From: RZYX01 sp036654375
GTDB lineage: Bacteria; Bacillota; Clostridia; Oscillospirales; Acutalibacteraceae
Length of the DNA stretch: 31,590 nucleotides
NCBI GenBank assembly: GCA_036654375.1
Contig: JAVVSD010000015.1
Location: forward strand, 1 to 31,590
Direction: 5' to 3'
In this document: piece by piece, positions 1 to 8,604 of the stretch
Position numbering within the stretch: the first letter of the stretch is position 1
How the letters are laid out: every line of letters begins with the position of its first letter
Translations under genes and position numbers: made by a program
The notes under the pieces: model-generated
Told to the model about the DNA's origin: nothing
Database searches by the model: none
What the model saw: only the letters and a program-made list of their open reading frames with translations

Positions 1-54
<54 letters not shown>

Positions 55-72
55 ACATTTGCGACGCTGATT

Positions 73-101
73 ATTCTAACACAGACAGCGTCGTATGTCA
101 A
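73..101 (-). promoter_or_regulatory. Promoter of tRNA-Gly
   Basis: On the minus strand: -35 TTGACA (96-101), a 17-bp spacer and -10 TAGAAT (73-78), a near-perfect sigma-A promoter about 19 nt upstream of the tRNA. An 8-bp inverted repeat, CGACGCTG (62-69) and CAGCGTCG (86-93), brackets the -10 box. Confidence 0.85.
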
Positions 102-119
102 TAGAATTACGATAATTTT

Positions 120-2447
120 TTAGCTCCCAATGACTGAAATTTTTTCGTCATCAGATATTATCTTAACTCTTGTTAAATGCTGATCACAATTGTCTATTAT
201 TAATGTTGCTATCTTGTCCTCTACTTCGCGTCTGATAACATTTCTGAGGTCTCTTGCTCCTCTAACCCCAGTGTCCATCTTCTTCCTTATAACCGCTGGA
301 ATGCCATCATCAAACTCAAGTACTATACCCTTTTCCTGTAGAGGCTCTTTAAGCTCATTAAGCATAAGAATTGCTATATCTTCATAGTCCTTATCTGTCA
401 ATTCGTTAAAGACAACTATTTCATCTACTCTACCAATAAACTCAGGACGAAGGAAATCTCGAAGTGCTTTCATTGCTTTTTCTTTTGATGCGTTCTGCCC
501 AGATTTTGCAAAGCCCATTGTTCCATCTTTGCGTTCACTGCCTGCATTTGAGGTCATTATTATTACTGTATTTTCAAAGCTTACCATTCTGCCATGTGAG
601 TCAGTTATCTTACCCTCGTCAAGTATTTGAAGAAGGATGTTCATAACATCTGGATGTGCTTTTTCAATTTCGTCAAACAAGATAACCGAATATGGCTTGC
701 GTCTTACTTTTTCTGTAAGCTGTCCCGCTTCATCATAGCCAACATATCCTGGAGGTGAACCAATAATTCTTGAAACACTATGCTTTTCCATAAACTCAGA
801 CATATCAAGCCTTATTAGGGTTTCTGGAGTATCAAAAAGTTCATATGACAGCTGCTTTACAAGCTCTGTTTTACCAACACCAGTTGGCCCAACAAAGATA
901 AATGAGGCTGGCTTTCTGCGTGGATTTATCTGTACTCTACTGCGTCTAACAGCAGCCGACACAAGCTTAACAGCATCTGCTTGACCCATTAGCTTTTTAT
1001 TAAGATTTTCTTCAAGATTGGAAAGCTTACGCAAATCACTCTCTATGATTTTACTTGCTGGTATTCCAGTCCAAAGCTCAATAACTCTTGCAAGGTCATT
1101 TTCCGTTACTATATTGTCTTTTATTTGTTCTTTAAGGTCGGAAACCTTTTGATCAAGAGTGATTAACTCTGCCTTCATTCTTGCAATTTCTTCATAATCG
1201 ATCTCTTTTGTTTCGGACATCAGCTCCTCAAGGTACTCCTTGTCTTCCTTAAGCTGACGCTCACTTATTTCATGTTCGCTTATTGCCTTGTTGCGCAGGT
1301 TGGCACAGGTGCAAGCTTCGTCGAGAAGGTCTATTGCCTTGTCTGGCAAGAAACGGTCGTTTATATAACGCTCTGAAAGCACGACAGCACGATGTACAAG
1401 GCTGTCGGTTATTGAAACTCTGTGATAATTTTCATAATACGCCTTTATCCCCATAAGCATTTTATAGCTATCTTCTATTGAAGGTTCCTCAACCTTAACT
1501 GGTTGAAAACGACGCTCAAGGGCTGCATCCTTTTCGATATTCTTTCTGTATTCATTAAATGTTGTTGCACCTATAACCTGAATTTCTCCTCTGGAGAGAG
1601 CAGGTTTAAGGATATTTGCAGCATTCATTGAACCCTCAGCGTCACCTGTTCCAACAAGGTTATGCACCTCATCAATGAACAATATTATATTACCCTCTGC
1701 CTTAACTTCATCAACAAGTCCTTTTATCCTACTTTCAAACTGACCTCTGAACTGAGTACCAGCTATAAGTGCTGTTAGGTCAAGAAGATGAATCTCTTTG
1801 TTTGCAAGCTTTGCAGGGACATCATTGTTTGCAATTTTAAGTGCAAGTCCTTCTGCTATTGCTGTTTTACCAACGCCTGGCTCGCCAATAAGGCATGGAT
1901 TGTTTTTAGAACGCCTACAAAGTATTTGTGTGACTCTATATATTTCTTTTTCTCTACCTATAATTATGTCAATTTTCCCTTCCCTTGCCTTACCGGTAAG
2001 GTCAGTACAATATAGGTTGAGATATTTTCTTTTGTTTTTGCCTTTATTCTTCTTTTTATCTTTTTTTGTATTGCTTTTTACTGACTTCTCTTTTTCCTCT
2101 GTTGGCTCTTCTGCTGTTAAAAAGTCATTGTCCCCAAAATTCTGGTCCTCCATTTCGAGAGCATTGAAAAGACCTTGAAGCGAAGGCATCGTTGGTGTTC
2201 CACCTGCTTCAAAATCCTCTTCGTCATCTTCACCATATCCCATTAGTGAGTTAAACTGCTCACTTATAGCGTCAACATCGTCCTCAGTTACTCCCATGCT
2301 ATCCATCATTTGTTTAACTGGGCCAAGGTTCATATCCATTGCACACTTTATGCAAAGTCCCTCTGGTATTGTTTTGTCGCCCTCTATTCTTGAAATAAAT
2401 ATAACGGCTGGATTTTTTTTGCATTTTGAGCAAAGTGTTTTTTTCAT
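120..2447 (-). CDS. clpE: ClpE-type AAA+ unfoldase (ATP-dependent Clp protease ATP-binding subunit)
   Basis: Hsp100 protein of 775 residues that would unfold substrates and pass them to ClpP. Seen: an N-terminal four-cysteine zinc-binding module (C6-x2-C9 and C32-x2-C35) instead of the double Clp_N repeat, an acidic then very lysine-rich linker (about 70-142), first AAA+ domain with Walker A GEPGVGKT (188-195) and Walker B LFIDEVHN, a middle coiled coil (about 385-450), and second AAA+ domain with GPTGVGKT and LFDEIEKAHP. An MGF tripeptide in the second domain fits the ClpP-docking loop. The zinc module points to ClpE rather than ClpC. A strong AAGGAGATA ribosome site precedes the ATG. It is 36 nt downstream of pgsA and likely shares the cvpA promoter. 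I see no CtsR heptad repeat just upstream, although family members are often CtsR-controlled. Confidence 0.88.
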   Translation of the reverse strand: MKKTLCSKCKKNPAVIFISRIEGDKTIPEGLCIKCAMDMNLGPVKQMMDSMGVTEDDVDAISEQFNSLMGYGEDDEEDFEAGGTPTMPSLQGLFNALEMEDQNFGDNDFLTAEEPTEEKEKSVKSNTKKDKKKNKGKNKRKYLNLYCTDLTGKAREGKIDIIIGREKEIYRVTQILCRRSKNNPCLIGEPGVGKTAIAEGLALKIANNDVPAKLANKEIHLLDLTALIAGTQFRGQFESRIKGLVDEVKAEGNIILFIDEVHNLVGTGDAEGSMNAANILKPALSRGEIQVIGATTFNEYRKNIEKDAALERRFQPVKVEEPSIEDSYKMLMGIKAYYENYHRVSITDSLVHRAVVLSERYINDRFLPDKAIDLLDEACTCANLRNKAISEHEISERQLKEDKEYLEELMSETKEIDYEEIARMKAELITLDQKVSDLKEQIKDNIVTENDLARVIELWTGIPASKIIESDLRKLSNLEENLNKKLMGQADAVKLVSAAVRRSRVQINPRRKPASFIFVGPTGVGKTELVKQLSYELFDTPETLIRLDMSEFMEKHSVSRIIGSPPGYVGYDEAGQLTEKVRRKPYSVILFDEIEKAHPDVMNILLQILDEGKITDSHGRMVSFENTVIIMTSNAGSERKDGTMGFAKSGQNASKEKAMKALRDFLRPEFIGRVDEIVVFNELTDKDYEDIAILMLNELKEPLQEKGIVLEFDDGIPAVIRKKMDTGVRGARDLRNVIRREVEDKIATLIIDNCDQHLTRVKIISDDEKISVIGS

Positions 2448-2483
2448 TTGTTATCTCCTTAAAAAGACTCCTGAATTTTGAGA

Positions 2484-3155
2484 TTATTTGTTTTCAAGAG
2501 GTGGCAAAGCTTCCTCATCGTTTGTGTTGGACATTTTTGCCTTTTTCAATTCTTTTATTGTTCCCGGTACATAGCTTATAAACGCAATTATTGTTAGTAT
2601 TGCAGAAATAAGTACGAGGATTATGACTGTTGCGTCATTAAACTGAAAGAAGTTACTGAATGCTCCATATTGCGGTCCAAACGCAATAATAAGCAACATT
2701 ACTAAATAGAATGTAAATGTTGCAACCTTACCATATATTTCTGCTGCACATGGTCTTATATTTTTTACAAGAAGTATAACGCTTCCGCAAACCATTAACA
2801 GCTCTTTTGCAAGGAACAGAAGAAAAACAAACCTGAAGCTTCTTACAGCCAAACTTTCAGACTTGCTAAACTCTAAGAATAACATTATTACAATTGTTAT
2901 TTGCGTAAGCTTGTCTGCCGCAGGGTCAAGTAACTTACCAAGTGGCGTTATCTGATTGAATCTTCTTGCTATTTTCCCATCTAACAAGTCTGTTAGCCCT
3001 GATAGCAAAATTATTACAAGCGCACCTTTAATGTCACCTGTATAAAAAAGATAGACAAATATGGGAATTAAAATAATTCTAACTACTGACAGCAGGTTAG
3101 GAATTGTTAGTCCGCCTTTAAAAATGTCTTTGACTTGAGAGGCAAAATTGCTCAT
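2484..3155 (-). CDS. pgsA: CDP-diacylglycerol--glycerol-3-phosphate 3-phosphatidyltransferase
   Basis: Membrane enzyme that makes phosphatidylglycerol phosphate from CDP-diacylglycerol and glycerol-3-phosphate, the committed step to phosphatidylglycerol and cardiolipin. The CDP-alcohol phosphatidyltransferase signature D-x2-DG-x2-AR-x8-G-x3-D-x3-D is intact (DLLDGKIARRF followed by GKLLDPAADK). Several hydrophobic segments follow, with a charged C-terminus. I place the start at ATG 3155 (223 residues) because AAAGGAG lies a few nt upstream. An in-frame ATG at 3218 would add 21 residues but has only a weak GAG-type ribosome site. It sits between cvpA and clpE in one transcription unit. A second, shorter paralogue lies at 21892-22455. 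Confidence 0.87.
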   Translation of the reverse strand: MSNFASQVKDIFKGGLTIPNLLSVVRIILIPIFVYLFYTGDIKGALVIILLSGLTDLLDGKIARRFNQITPLGKLLDPAADKLTQITIVIMLFLEFSKSESLAVRSFRFVFLLFLAKELLMVCGSVILLVKNIRPCAAEIYGKVATFTFYLVMLLIIAFGPQYGAFSNFFQFNDATVIILVLISAILTIIAFISYVPGTIKELKKAKMSNTNDEEALPPLENK

Positions 3156-3221
3156 ATATTTCTCCTTTTCACCCAATAAATAAACTTTGGCTTCTCTATT
3201 TAAATCATTATATTTCAACTC

Positions 3222-3953
3222 TTAAAAAGTGATCCTATCATTTACTGTGGATACCAGCCACGATTTGTGAATGGAGTTTGCTAAGCTTGATGCTTTGACA
3301 GTTCCATTTTCATTTTGCAATGCTTTAAGTGCATTATTACTTTGTATTATGTCAGACGACATATTCAAAATAACCGAAAATACGATTATCATGATTGTGG
3401 CTTTTACTGCTCCAACTACACCGCCAAGAAGTTTGTCGCCATTTTTCAGTGGCGTTGCCTTGATTAGCCTTGAAATTAGATTCCCAACTGAGCCAAAAAT
3501 TGCCATAAGGATAAAAAATCCAAATATTGAAACCACCCATTTGCAAAGCTTGATAACTATGGGTGAAAGATAGCTGTCTGTTATGGTTTGTGAAACTTCA
3601 TTTATTGATAGCCCTGACGGATTAAAGTTAAGAACACTTTGAGAATTGTCAAGACCTAACATATCTGATGTGGCTTTCATTACTTCAGAAATTGCCTGTG
3701 CAAAGACATTGTATTGGCTTTGTGCAGTTCCGTAAGCATAGTCTGCCTGAAGAGTTTTGCCTAATTTTGTGACGACTTGACCCCTTAAAAAATCGTTATA
3801 AATCCATTCAGCAACTGGTGTGCTAAATTTGAGTACACATATTACGGTCAAAACCCATGCAACAAGCCCAAAAACTGAGGAGATAAATCCACGCCTTATG
3901 CCACCAATAACAATTATGATTGAAACAGCAATTAGTACTATATCAATAAACAC
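3222..3953 (-). CDS. cvpA: CvpA family membrane protein
   Basis: 243 residues. The N-terminus has the CvpA pattern: a membrane helix, then GGIRRGF, then a second helix (residues about 3-45). A long extracytoplasmic loop follows, then two more membrane helices around residues 130-200. CvpA was named for a requirement in colicin V production in E. coli. Its molecular role is unsettled and it is widespread in non-producers, often linked to envelope stability. It starts with GTG (3953) preceded by GAGGTAG, and has its own consensus promoter just upstream. It is followed within a few nt by the pgsA region, which suggests a small envelope operon cvpA-pgsA-clpE. Confidence 0.8.
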   Translation of the reverse strand: MFIDIVLIAVSIIIVIGGIRRGFISSVFGLVAWVLTVICVLKFSTPVAEWIYNDFLRGQVVTKLGKTLQADYAYGTAQSQYNVFAQAISEVMKATSDMLGLDNSQSVLNFNPSGLSINEVSQTITDSYLSPIVIKLCKWVVSIFGFFILMAIFGSVGNLISRLIKATPLKNGDKLLGGVVGAVKATIMIIVFSVILNMSSDIIQSNNALKALQNENGTVKASSLANSIHKSWLVSTVNDRITF

Positions 3954-3985
3954 AAGCTACCTCATCTTCCAAACTTTATTTGATT

Positions 3986-4015
3986 ATTATATCACTATAT
4001 TGAGTGCTATATCAA
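3986..4015 (-). promoter_or_regulatory. Promoter upstream of cvpA
   Basis: Minus-strand -35 TTGATA (4010-4015), 18-bp spacer and a perfect -10 TATAAT (3986-3991), in the 71-bp gap between the DUF5711 gene and cvpA. It would allow cvpA-pgsA-clpE to be transcribed independently of the upstream housekeeping run. Confidence 0.7.
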
Positions 4016-4024
4016 GTAATTTAA

Positions 4025-5272
4025 TCATGAATATTGTCTGATCTCTCCTATAGCATATATATATACATATTTGCCATGTGTTAACACTGTGATGCCGTCA
4101 TTTTTAGAATTGATTGTTTTTTTATCTTCACCGTCCATATTGTAAACAACAACCTTATTTTCAAACAGCACGCTGACTGATTTTTCATTGCAATATATCT
4201 TTTTTACAGTATTCTCAAACTTATTGCTAAATAGTTCATTCCCAGCCTTGTCGTAAGCCTTAAGGATATTAAGATTTGTGCTGCCATATTCTGAAAGAAG
4301 AATTGCACTGTTACCGTTTGGCGCCATTGAATATCGCATCAATGTACTCGTTCCAAATTTAATATCTTTCTGTTTTTCTGTTTTATTCTTAATAACACTT
4401 TTCAAGTTATCGCCCATTGCAACTACGGTATCTCTGCTTGAAAATTCAACATCAAACATTGAAGTACCCGCATATTTAAACACTGCTACGGCCTTTGAAT
4501 ATTCAAAATCAAAAACATAGACCTTGGAAAGCACTTCTCCATCTGAAGCACCAATGGTTGCAACTGCCATATATTTGCCATTGTCAGAAATTGCAATGTC
4601 CACTATATTATCAGAATAACAAGCCCACTTGAACTGTGTCTTTGACAAGTTGCTCGAATATACAGTTATTAAACCTGTTGAATCTTTTTGAAGGGTGGCA
4701 ACCGCAACATTTCCAGACTTTCCTATGTCACAGGTTATTATTTTTTCTTTTGTTTCCCTTGAATACAGTTTCTCGGTTCTACTCTGAACCATATATCTGT
4801 ACCCACCTCTGTCATATATTACTGCCCTACCGTCGCTGATACTCATTGCTGGCTGAGCATATGTATGATTTATTTTTGCTACTTCTTTTGCAGTTGAATC
4901 AAGTGATATTGTTGAAGTATCTGTCAATAAGAACAAGTTTGAAGCAATCATATCTATATCTTTTACTGAGCTTGAGCTGATTCTATACGGATACCCATCG
5001 CCTCTGCTAAGGCTTGATACAAAGCTTTTCATAGAGTCTGAAATGGAGGATAAAGTGCCTACTCCGAATGTTTCAGTTGCGACAAACAAAAGGAGCAAAA
5101 CAACCACAACTATCGCAATCGTTCTTGCAATTACCCTTGAGCCACTTTTTGCAATTTGCTTTGCGCTGCTTTTTTTAGGAGAAGACTTTTTAGTTGTTTT
5201 CTGTCCAGCTTCTTTAGCTTTTGCTCTGTTTTTCACGCTCTTTTTCGGCTTCTCTTTTGGACTGTTTGGCAC
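4025..5272 (-). CDS. DUF5711-like membrane-anchored beta-propeller protein
   Basis: 415 residues. The N-terminus (1-48) is extremely rich in lysine and serine. One hydrophobic helix follows (about 51-66, with VVVVLLLLFV), then a long exterior part with repeated short beta-rich units (patterns such as SDGRAVIYD, SDNGKYMAVAT and APNGNSAILL), as in WD40/PQQ-like propellers. This matches my memory of the DUF5711 family of Clostridia; function unknown. It starts with GTG 5272 and overlaps the truA stop by one base, with GGGAGTG as ribosome site. Likely topology is a basic tail in the cytoplasm and the propeller outside the membrane. The position between truA and cvpA gives no firm functional hint. 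Confidence 0.65.
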   Translation of the reverse strand: MPNSPKEKPKKSVKNRAKAKEAGQKTTKKSSPKKSSAKQIAKSGSRVIARTIAIVVVVLLLLFVATETFGVGTLSSISDSMKSFVSSLSRGDGYPYRISSSSVKDIDMIASNLFLLTDTSTISLDSTAKEVAKINHTYAQPAMSISDGRAVIYDRGGYRYMVQSRTEKLYSRETKEKIITCDIGKSGNVAVATLQKDSTGLITVYSSNLSKTQFKWACYSDNIVDIAISDNGKYMAVATIGASDGEVLSKVYVFDFEYSKAVAVFKYAGTSMFDVEFSSRDTVVAMGDNLKSVIKNKTEKQKDIKFGTSTLMRYSMAPNGNSAILLSEYGSTNLNILKAYDKAGNELFSNKFENTVKKIYCNEKSVSVLFENKVVVYNMDGEDKKTINSKNDGITVLTHGKYVYIYAIGEIRQYS

Positions 5273-6018
5273 TATTTTTCACTCCCATAATCAACTCTGT
5301 TAAGGTATAGACCGCACGGCGGAGCAGTTACTCCTGCACGATTACGGTTTTTACTCTCTATTATATCTTTTATTATGCCTTGCTCTATTTTACCTTGAGA
5401 TATGTCAAGCAGAGTGCCAACCATAATACGAACCATATTATATAAAAATCCGTCTGCTTCAACTGTAAAAATCACCATATCTCCAATGCGATTTACAGAC
5501 GCTTTTTTGACAGTTCTTATAGTTGTTTTCACACTGCAATTACTGCTACAAAAACCTGCAAAATCATATGTTCCCACAAAATCTTTTGCCTGTTTGTCAA
5601 GCATTTCTGCTTCAAGAGGATATTTGTAATGCAAGGCATATCCATGCAAAAAAGGGTCCTTGACCTGTGCATTATATATTTTATAAATATACTGCTTTGA
5701 TTTACAATCATATCTTGCATGAAAGTCCTGTGCAACTTCTTTGCAATCCATAACTGCTATATCATATGGAAGTGTTGCGTTAAGTGCAGCCTTGAAATTT
5801 TCACATGGTATATGATTATCTGTTTTAACATTGCAACAATACATATTAGCGTGAACACCCGCATCCGTTCTGCTACAGCCAATAATTTGCTCTCTTTTTT
5901 GCAGAATATTTTCTATGCAGTCCTGCACGGTCTGCTGGACCGTTGACGCGTTTTGCTGAACTTGCCAGCCATGATATTCACTTCCATCAAACCGCAGAGT
6001 TAAAAGCAAGTTTCTCAT
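5272..6018 (-). CDS. truA: tRNA pseudouridine(38-40) synthase TruA
   Basis: Converts uridines 38-40 in the anticodon arm of tRNAs to pseudouridine. 248 residues, normal for the family. The catalytic aspartate lies in the motif CSRTDAGVHA (D52), preceded by the N-terminal RFDGSEYHGWQ motif typical of TruA. The later MVRIMVGTLL segment is also characteristic. I choose ATG 6018 because AAAGGTG lies 7 nt upstream. A GTG at 6048 would add ten residues but has no ribosome site and overlaps the ecfT stop. The ecfA1-ecfA2-ecfT-truA order is common in Firmicutes. Confidence 0.95.
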   Translation of the reverse strand: MRNLLLTLRFDGSEYHGWQVQQNASTVQQTVQDCIENILQKREQIIGCSRTDAGVHANMYCCNVKTDNHIPCENFKAALNATLPYDIAVMDCKEVAQDFHARYDCKSKQYIYKIYNAQVKDPFLHGYALHYKYPLEAEMLDKQAKDFVGTYDFAGFCSSNCSVKTTIRTVKKASVNRIGDMVIFTVEADGFLYNMVRIMVGTLLDISQGKIEQGIIKDIIESKNRNRAGVTAPPCGLYLNRVDYGSEK

Positions 6019-6047
6019 AACTACACCTTTTGTTTCGATTTTACTCA

Positions 6048-6863
6048 CTATATTAAACGAGGAAATTTATTGTTTAGAAGCACTACTCCGACGCAAATTA
6101 CAATCATTGTAATTACACTTGCATAATCAACCATGGCAAGCTTCATCTGCTTCATTCTTGTTCTTCCCTCTCCACCCCTATAGCAACGACATTCCATTGC
6201 GAAAGCAAGCTCATATGCCCTGCGGAATGATGTTACAAAAAGTGGTATGAATATTGGAACAAGTGCCTTTGCTCTTTGAATAAGACCGCCTGTTTCAAGG
6301 TCGGCTCCTCTGGCTTTTTGCGCATTTGTAATTTTGTCAAACTCTTCGATAAGAGTTGGGATAAAGCGAAGTGCTATTGTCATCATCATTGCAACTGTAT
6401 GAACACCGCTTTTCATAAATTTAAGTGGTGAAAGAAGCCTTTCAAGTCCATCAGTTATCATTGTTGGTGAAGTCGTATATGTCAGAAGTGAACTTGCAAT
6501 TATAAGGCATATTATTCGAACAGCCATGAAAATTGCTGTGTATATTCCACCTGTTGTAATTTTGATAAAGCTGTATTCCCACAAAACTCGTCCTGTGTTT
6601 GTGTAAAAAATATTTAGTACCGCTGTGAATACAATTATAAATAAAATTGGTTTGATACCACGAAGCATTAGCTTTATTGAAATTTTTGAGCTTGCTACCA
6701 TCACTGCTAAAGCAACAACCATTACAGCAAGTGAAAAGAAGTTTTTGCACATGAAAATTATTACTATAAACGCCAGTGTTAGGACAATTTTCATTCTTGG
6801 GTCTATTCTGTGCAAAACGGAGTTTCCAGGGAAGAATTGCCCTATTGTTATATCTTTTACCAT
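6048..6863 (-). CDS. ecfT: Energy-coupling factor transporter transmembrane protein EcfT
   Basis: Scaffold membrane subunit of the ECF vitamin/micronutrient importer. It couples the EcfA1/EcfA2 ATPases to exchangeable substrate-binding S components. 271 residues with about five hydrophobic segments, and the two coupling-helix motifs of the family are visible (KARGAD and the C-terminal AMECRCYRGGEGRTR). The ATG at 6863 is preceded by GGTGGTGGG; an upstream TTG is unlikely. It begins 13 nt after ecfA2. No S component is encoded in this window, so this is presumably a shared (group II) module. Confidence 0.93.
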   Translation of the reverse strand: MVKDITIGQFFPGNSVLHRIDPRMKIVLTLAFIVIIFMCKNFFSLAVMVVALAVMVASSKISIKLMLRGIKPILFIIVFTAVLNIFYTNTGRVLWEYSFIKITTGGIYTAIFMAVRIICLIIASSLLTYTTSPTMITDGLERLLSPLKFMKSGVHTVAMMMTIALRFIPTLIEEFDKITNAQKARGADLETGGLIQRAKALVPIFIPLFVTSFRRAYELAFAMECRCYRGGEGRTRMKQMKLAMVDYASVITMIVICVGVVLLNNKFPRLI

Positions 6864-6876
6864 ATTCCCACCACCG

Positions 6877-7731
6877 TCATGCCTTTCCAAGAAGCCTTGC
6901 AAGCTCTTGCTTGCCCTGCTCCACAGTGTATATATTCTTCTTTATATCTACTCCACATTCAACAAGTCGCATAAAAACTCTTGTTATCTGCGGAACATCA
7001 AGTCCCATTTTAATTATTTCATCACTTTTTGAATAGATTTCGTCAACAGTTCCATACATTGCGACTTTTGATTTGTTCATCACAAGCACCTTTGTTGCCA
7101 TTTTTGCAACATCCTCCATGCTGTGTGAAACAATAAGAACTGTACTGCCAGTATCCTGCCTGTATTCTTTTATCATGCCGAGTATCTTATCTCTTCCCTT
7201 TGGGTCAAGTCCTGATGTTGGCTCATCTAATATAAGCACTTTTGGACTCATTGCCATTACTCCTGCAATCGCTGCTCTACGCTTTTCACCACCTGAAAGG
7301 TCAAATGGTGATTTGCTTAATTGCTCTTCACGCAGACCGACAAATGCCGCCGCTGTGTGAACTCTTTTATCAATTTCGTCCTCTGAAAGTCCCATATTCT
7401 TGGGACCGAACGATATGTCTTTATATACTGTTTCTTCAAAAAGCTGATATTCTGGATATTGAAAACAAAGTCCAACCTTAAAACGAACATCTCTAATTGT
7501 CGTTTTGCTTTCCCAAATGTCAATATCATCAATAAAAATTTTGCCGGATGTTGGCTTTAAAAGCCCATTTAGATGCTGAACAAGCGTGCTTTTTCCAGAG
7601 CCAGTATGCCCAATTATTCCAACCAGCTCACCATGCTCAATTTCAATGTTAATATCATTGATTGCAGCTACTTCAAAGGGCGTTCCTGTGCTATACAAGT
7701 AAGAAAGATTTTCTGTTTTAATTATAGGCAT
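6877..7731 (-). CDS. ecfA2: Energy-coupling factor transporter ATPase EcfA2
   Basis: ABC ATPase half of the ECF importer motor. Visible motifs: Walker A GHTGSGKST, Q-loop FQYPEYQLFE, signature LSGGEKRR, Walker B VLILDEPTSGLD and the switch histidine in IVSHSMEDV. The ATG at 7731 overlaps the TGA of ecfA1 (TGATG) and has GGAGGTG upstream, so the start is well supported and gives 284 residues. Expected to form a heterodimer with EcfA1 under EcfT. Confidence 0.94.
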   Translation of the reverse strand: MPIIKTENLSYLYSTGTPFEVAAINDINIEIEHGELVGIIGHTGSGKSTLVQHLNGLLKPTSGKIFIDDIDIWESKTTIRDVRFKVGLCFQYPEYQLFEETVYKDISFGPKNMGLSEDEIDKRVHTAAAFVGLREEQLSKSPFDLSGGEKRRAAIAGVMAMSPKVLILDEPTSGLDPKGRDKILGMIKEYRQDTGSTVLIVSHSMEDVAKMATKVLVMNKSKVAMYGTVDEIYSKSDEIIKMGLDVPQITRVFMRLVECGVDIKKNIYTVEQGKQELARLLGKA

Positions 7732-8585
7732 CAGCTCTGCACCTCCAGTGCTTTGAGTATTGCCTGAACGCATTCCTCTGTTTTTAAAATGTCCTTAGGC
7801 ATATTTACTCCAAGCTTTTTAAGCTGTTGTGAAAGCTCTGTAACCTGTGGAACATCAAGCCCAACAGAACGCAAAAGGTCAATTTTTGCAAAGACTTGTT
7901 TGGGAGTTCCATCCATTATAACTTTTGCTTTGTCCATTACAACTACTCTGTTTGCCGTTACAGCCTCGTCCATAAAATGTGTTATAAATACAACAGTCAT
8001 TCCAAGCTTTTCATTTAGCATTTTAATTGTATCCATTACTTCTTTTCTGCCACGAGGGTCAAGCATCGCTGTTGCCTCGTCCAGAACAATACACTCTGGT
8101 TGCATTGCGATTACCCCTGCAATTGCAACTCTTTGCTTTTGACCACCAGAAAGCTTATGTGGCTCATGTTGCTTGTAAGCTGACATTCCCACCGCTTCAA
8201 GAGCATCGTCAACTCTTTTGCGGATTTCCATTGGCTCTATGCCAAGATTTTCTGGACCAAATGCCACATCTTCCTCAACAATTGTTGCAACAATTTGATT
8301 GTCTGGATTTTGAAAAACCATGCCTACTGTCTGCCTGATATCATATTTTAAATTGTCATCTGATGTGTCCATTCCATTTACAAGAACTCTGCCTTCCTCT
8401 GGAAGAAGAATTGCATTTGTAAGCTTAGCAAGAGTTGACTTTCCCGAACCGTTATGTCCTAAAACTGCAACAAAATCTCCACGATTTATCTCAAGATTTA
8501 GTTCGTTTATCGCAAGCGGTTCAGGGACTTCTGTGTTTCCCTCATATCTAAAATTTACATTTTCAAATGTTATAATTGTATCCAT
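7731..8585 (-). CDS. ecfA1: Energy-coupling factor transporter ATPase EcfA1
   Basis: First ATPase of the ECF module, 284 residues. Motifs: Walker A GHNGSGKST, Q-loop FQNPDNQIVA, signature LSGGQKQR, Walker B CIVLDEATAMLD (alanine replaces the usual proline after DE) and switch histidine in FITHFMDE. The sequence VEEDVAFGPENLG is typical of EcfA proteins. It starts 19 nt after the methyltransferase gene and overlaps ecfA2, so the two ATPases are probably translated in a coupled fashion. Confidence 0.94.
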   Translation of the reverse strand: MDTIITFENVNFRYEGNTEVPEPLAINELNLEINRGDFVAVLGHNGSGKSTLAKLTNAILLPEEGRVLVNGMDTSDDNLKYDIRQTVGMVFQNPDNQIVATIVEEDVAFGPENLGIEPMEIRKRVDDALEAVGMSAYKQHEPHKLSGGQKQRVAIAGVIAMQPECIVLDEATAMLDPRGRKEVMDTIKMLNEKLGMTVVFITHFMDEAVTANRVVVMDKAKVIMDGTPKQVFAKIDLLRSVGLDVPQVTELSQQLKKLGVNMPKDILKTEECVQAILKALEVQS

Positions 8586-8604
8586 TTATCTTTCCTTTTA
8601 AATG

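Noticed and set aside
3222..3953. CvpA as part of a bacteriocin locus because of its colicin V name.
   Set aside because: CvpA is a widespread envelope protein; it lies 22 kb from the bacteriocin-type operon among housekeeping genes.
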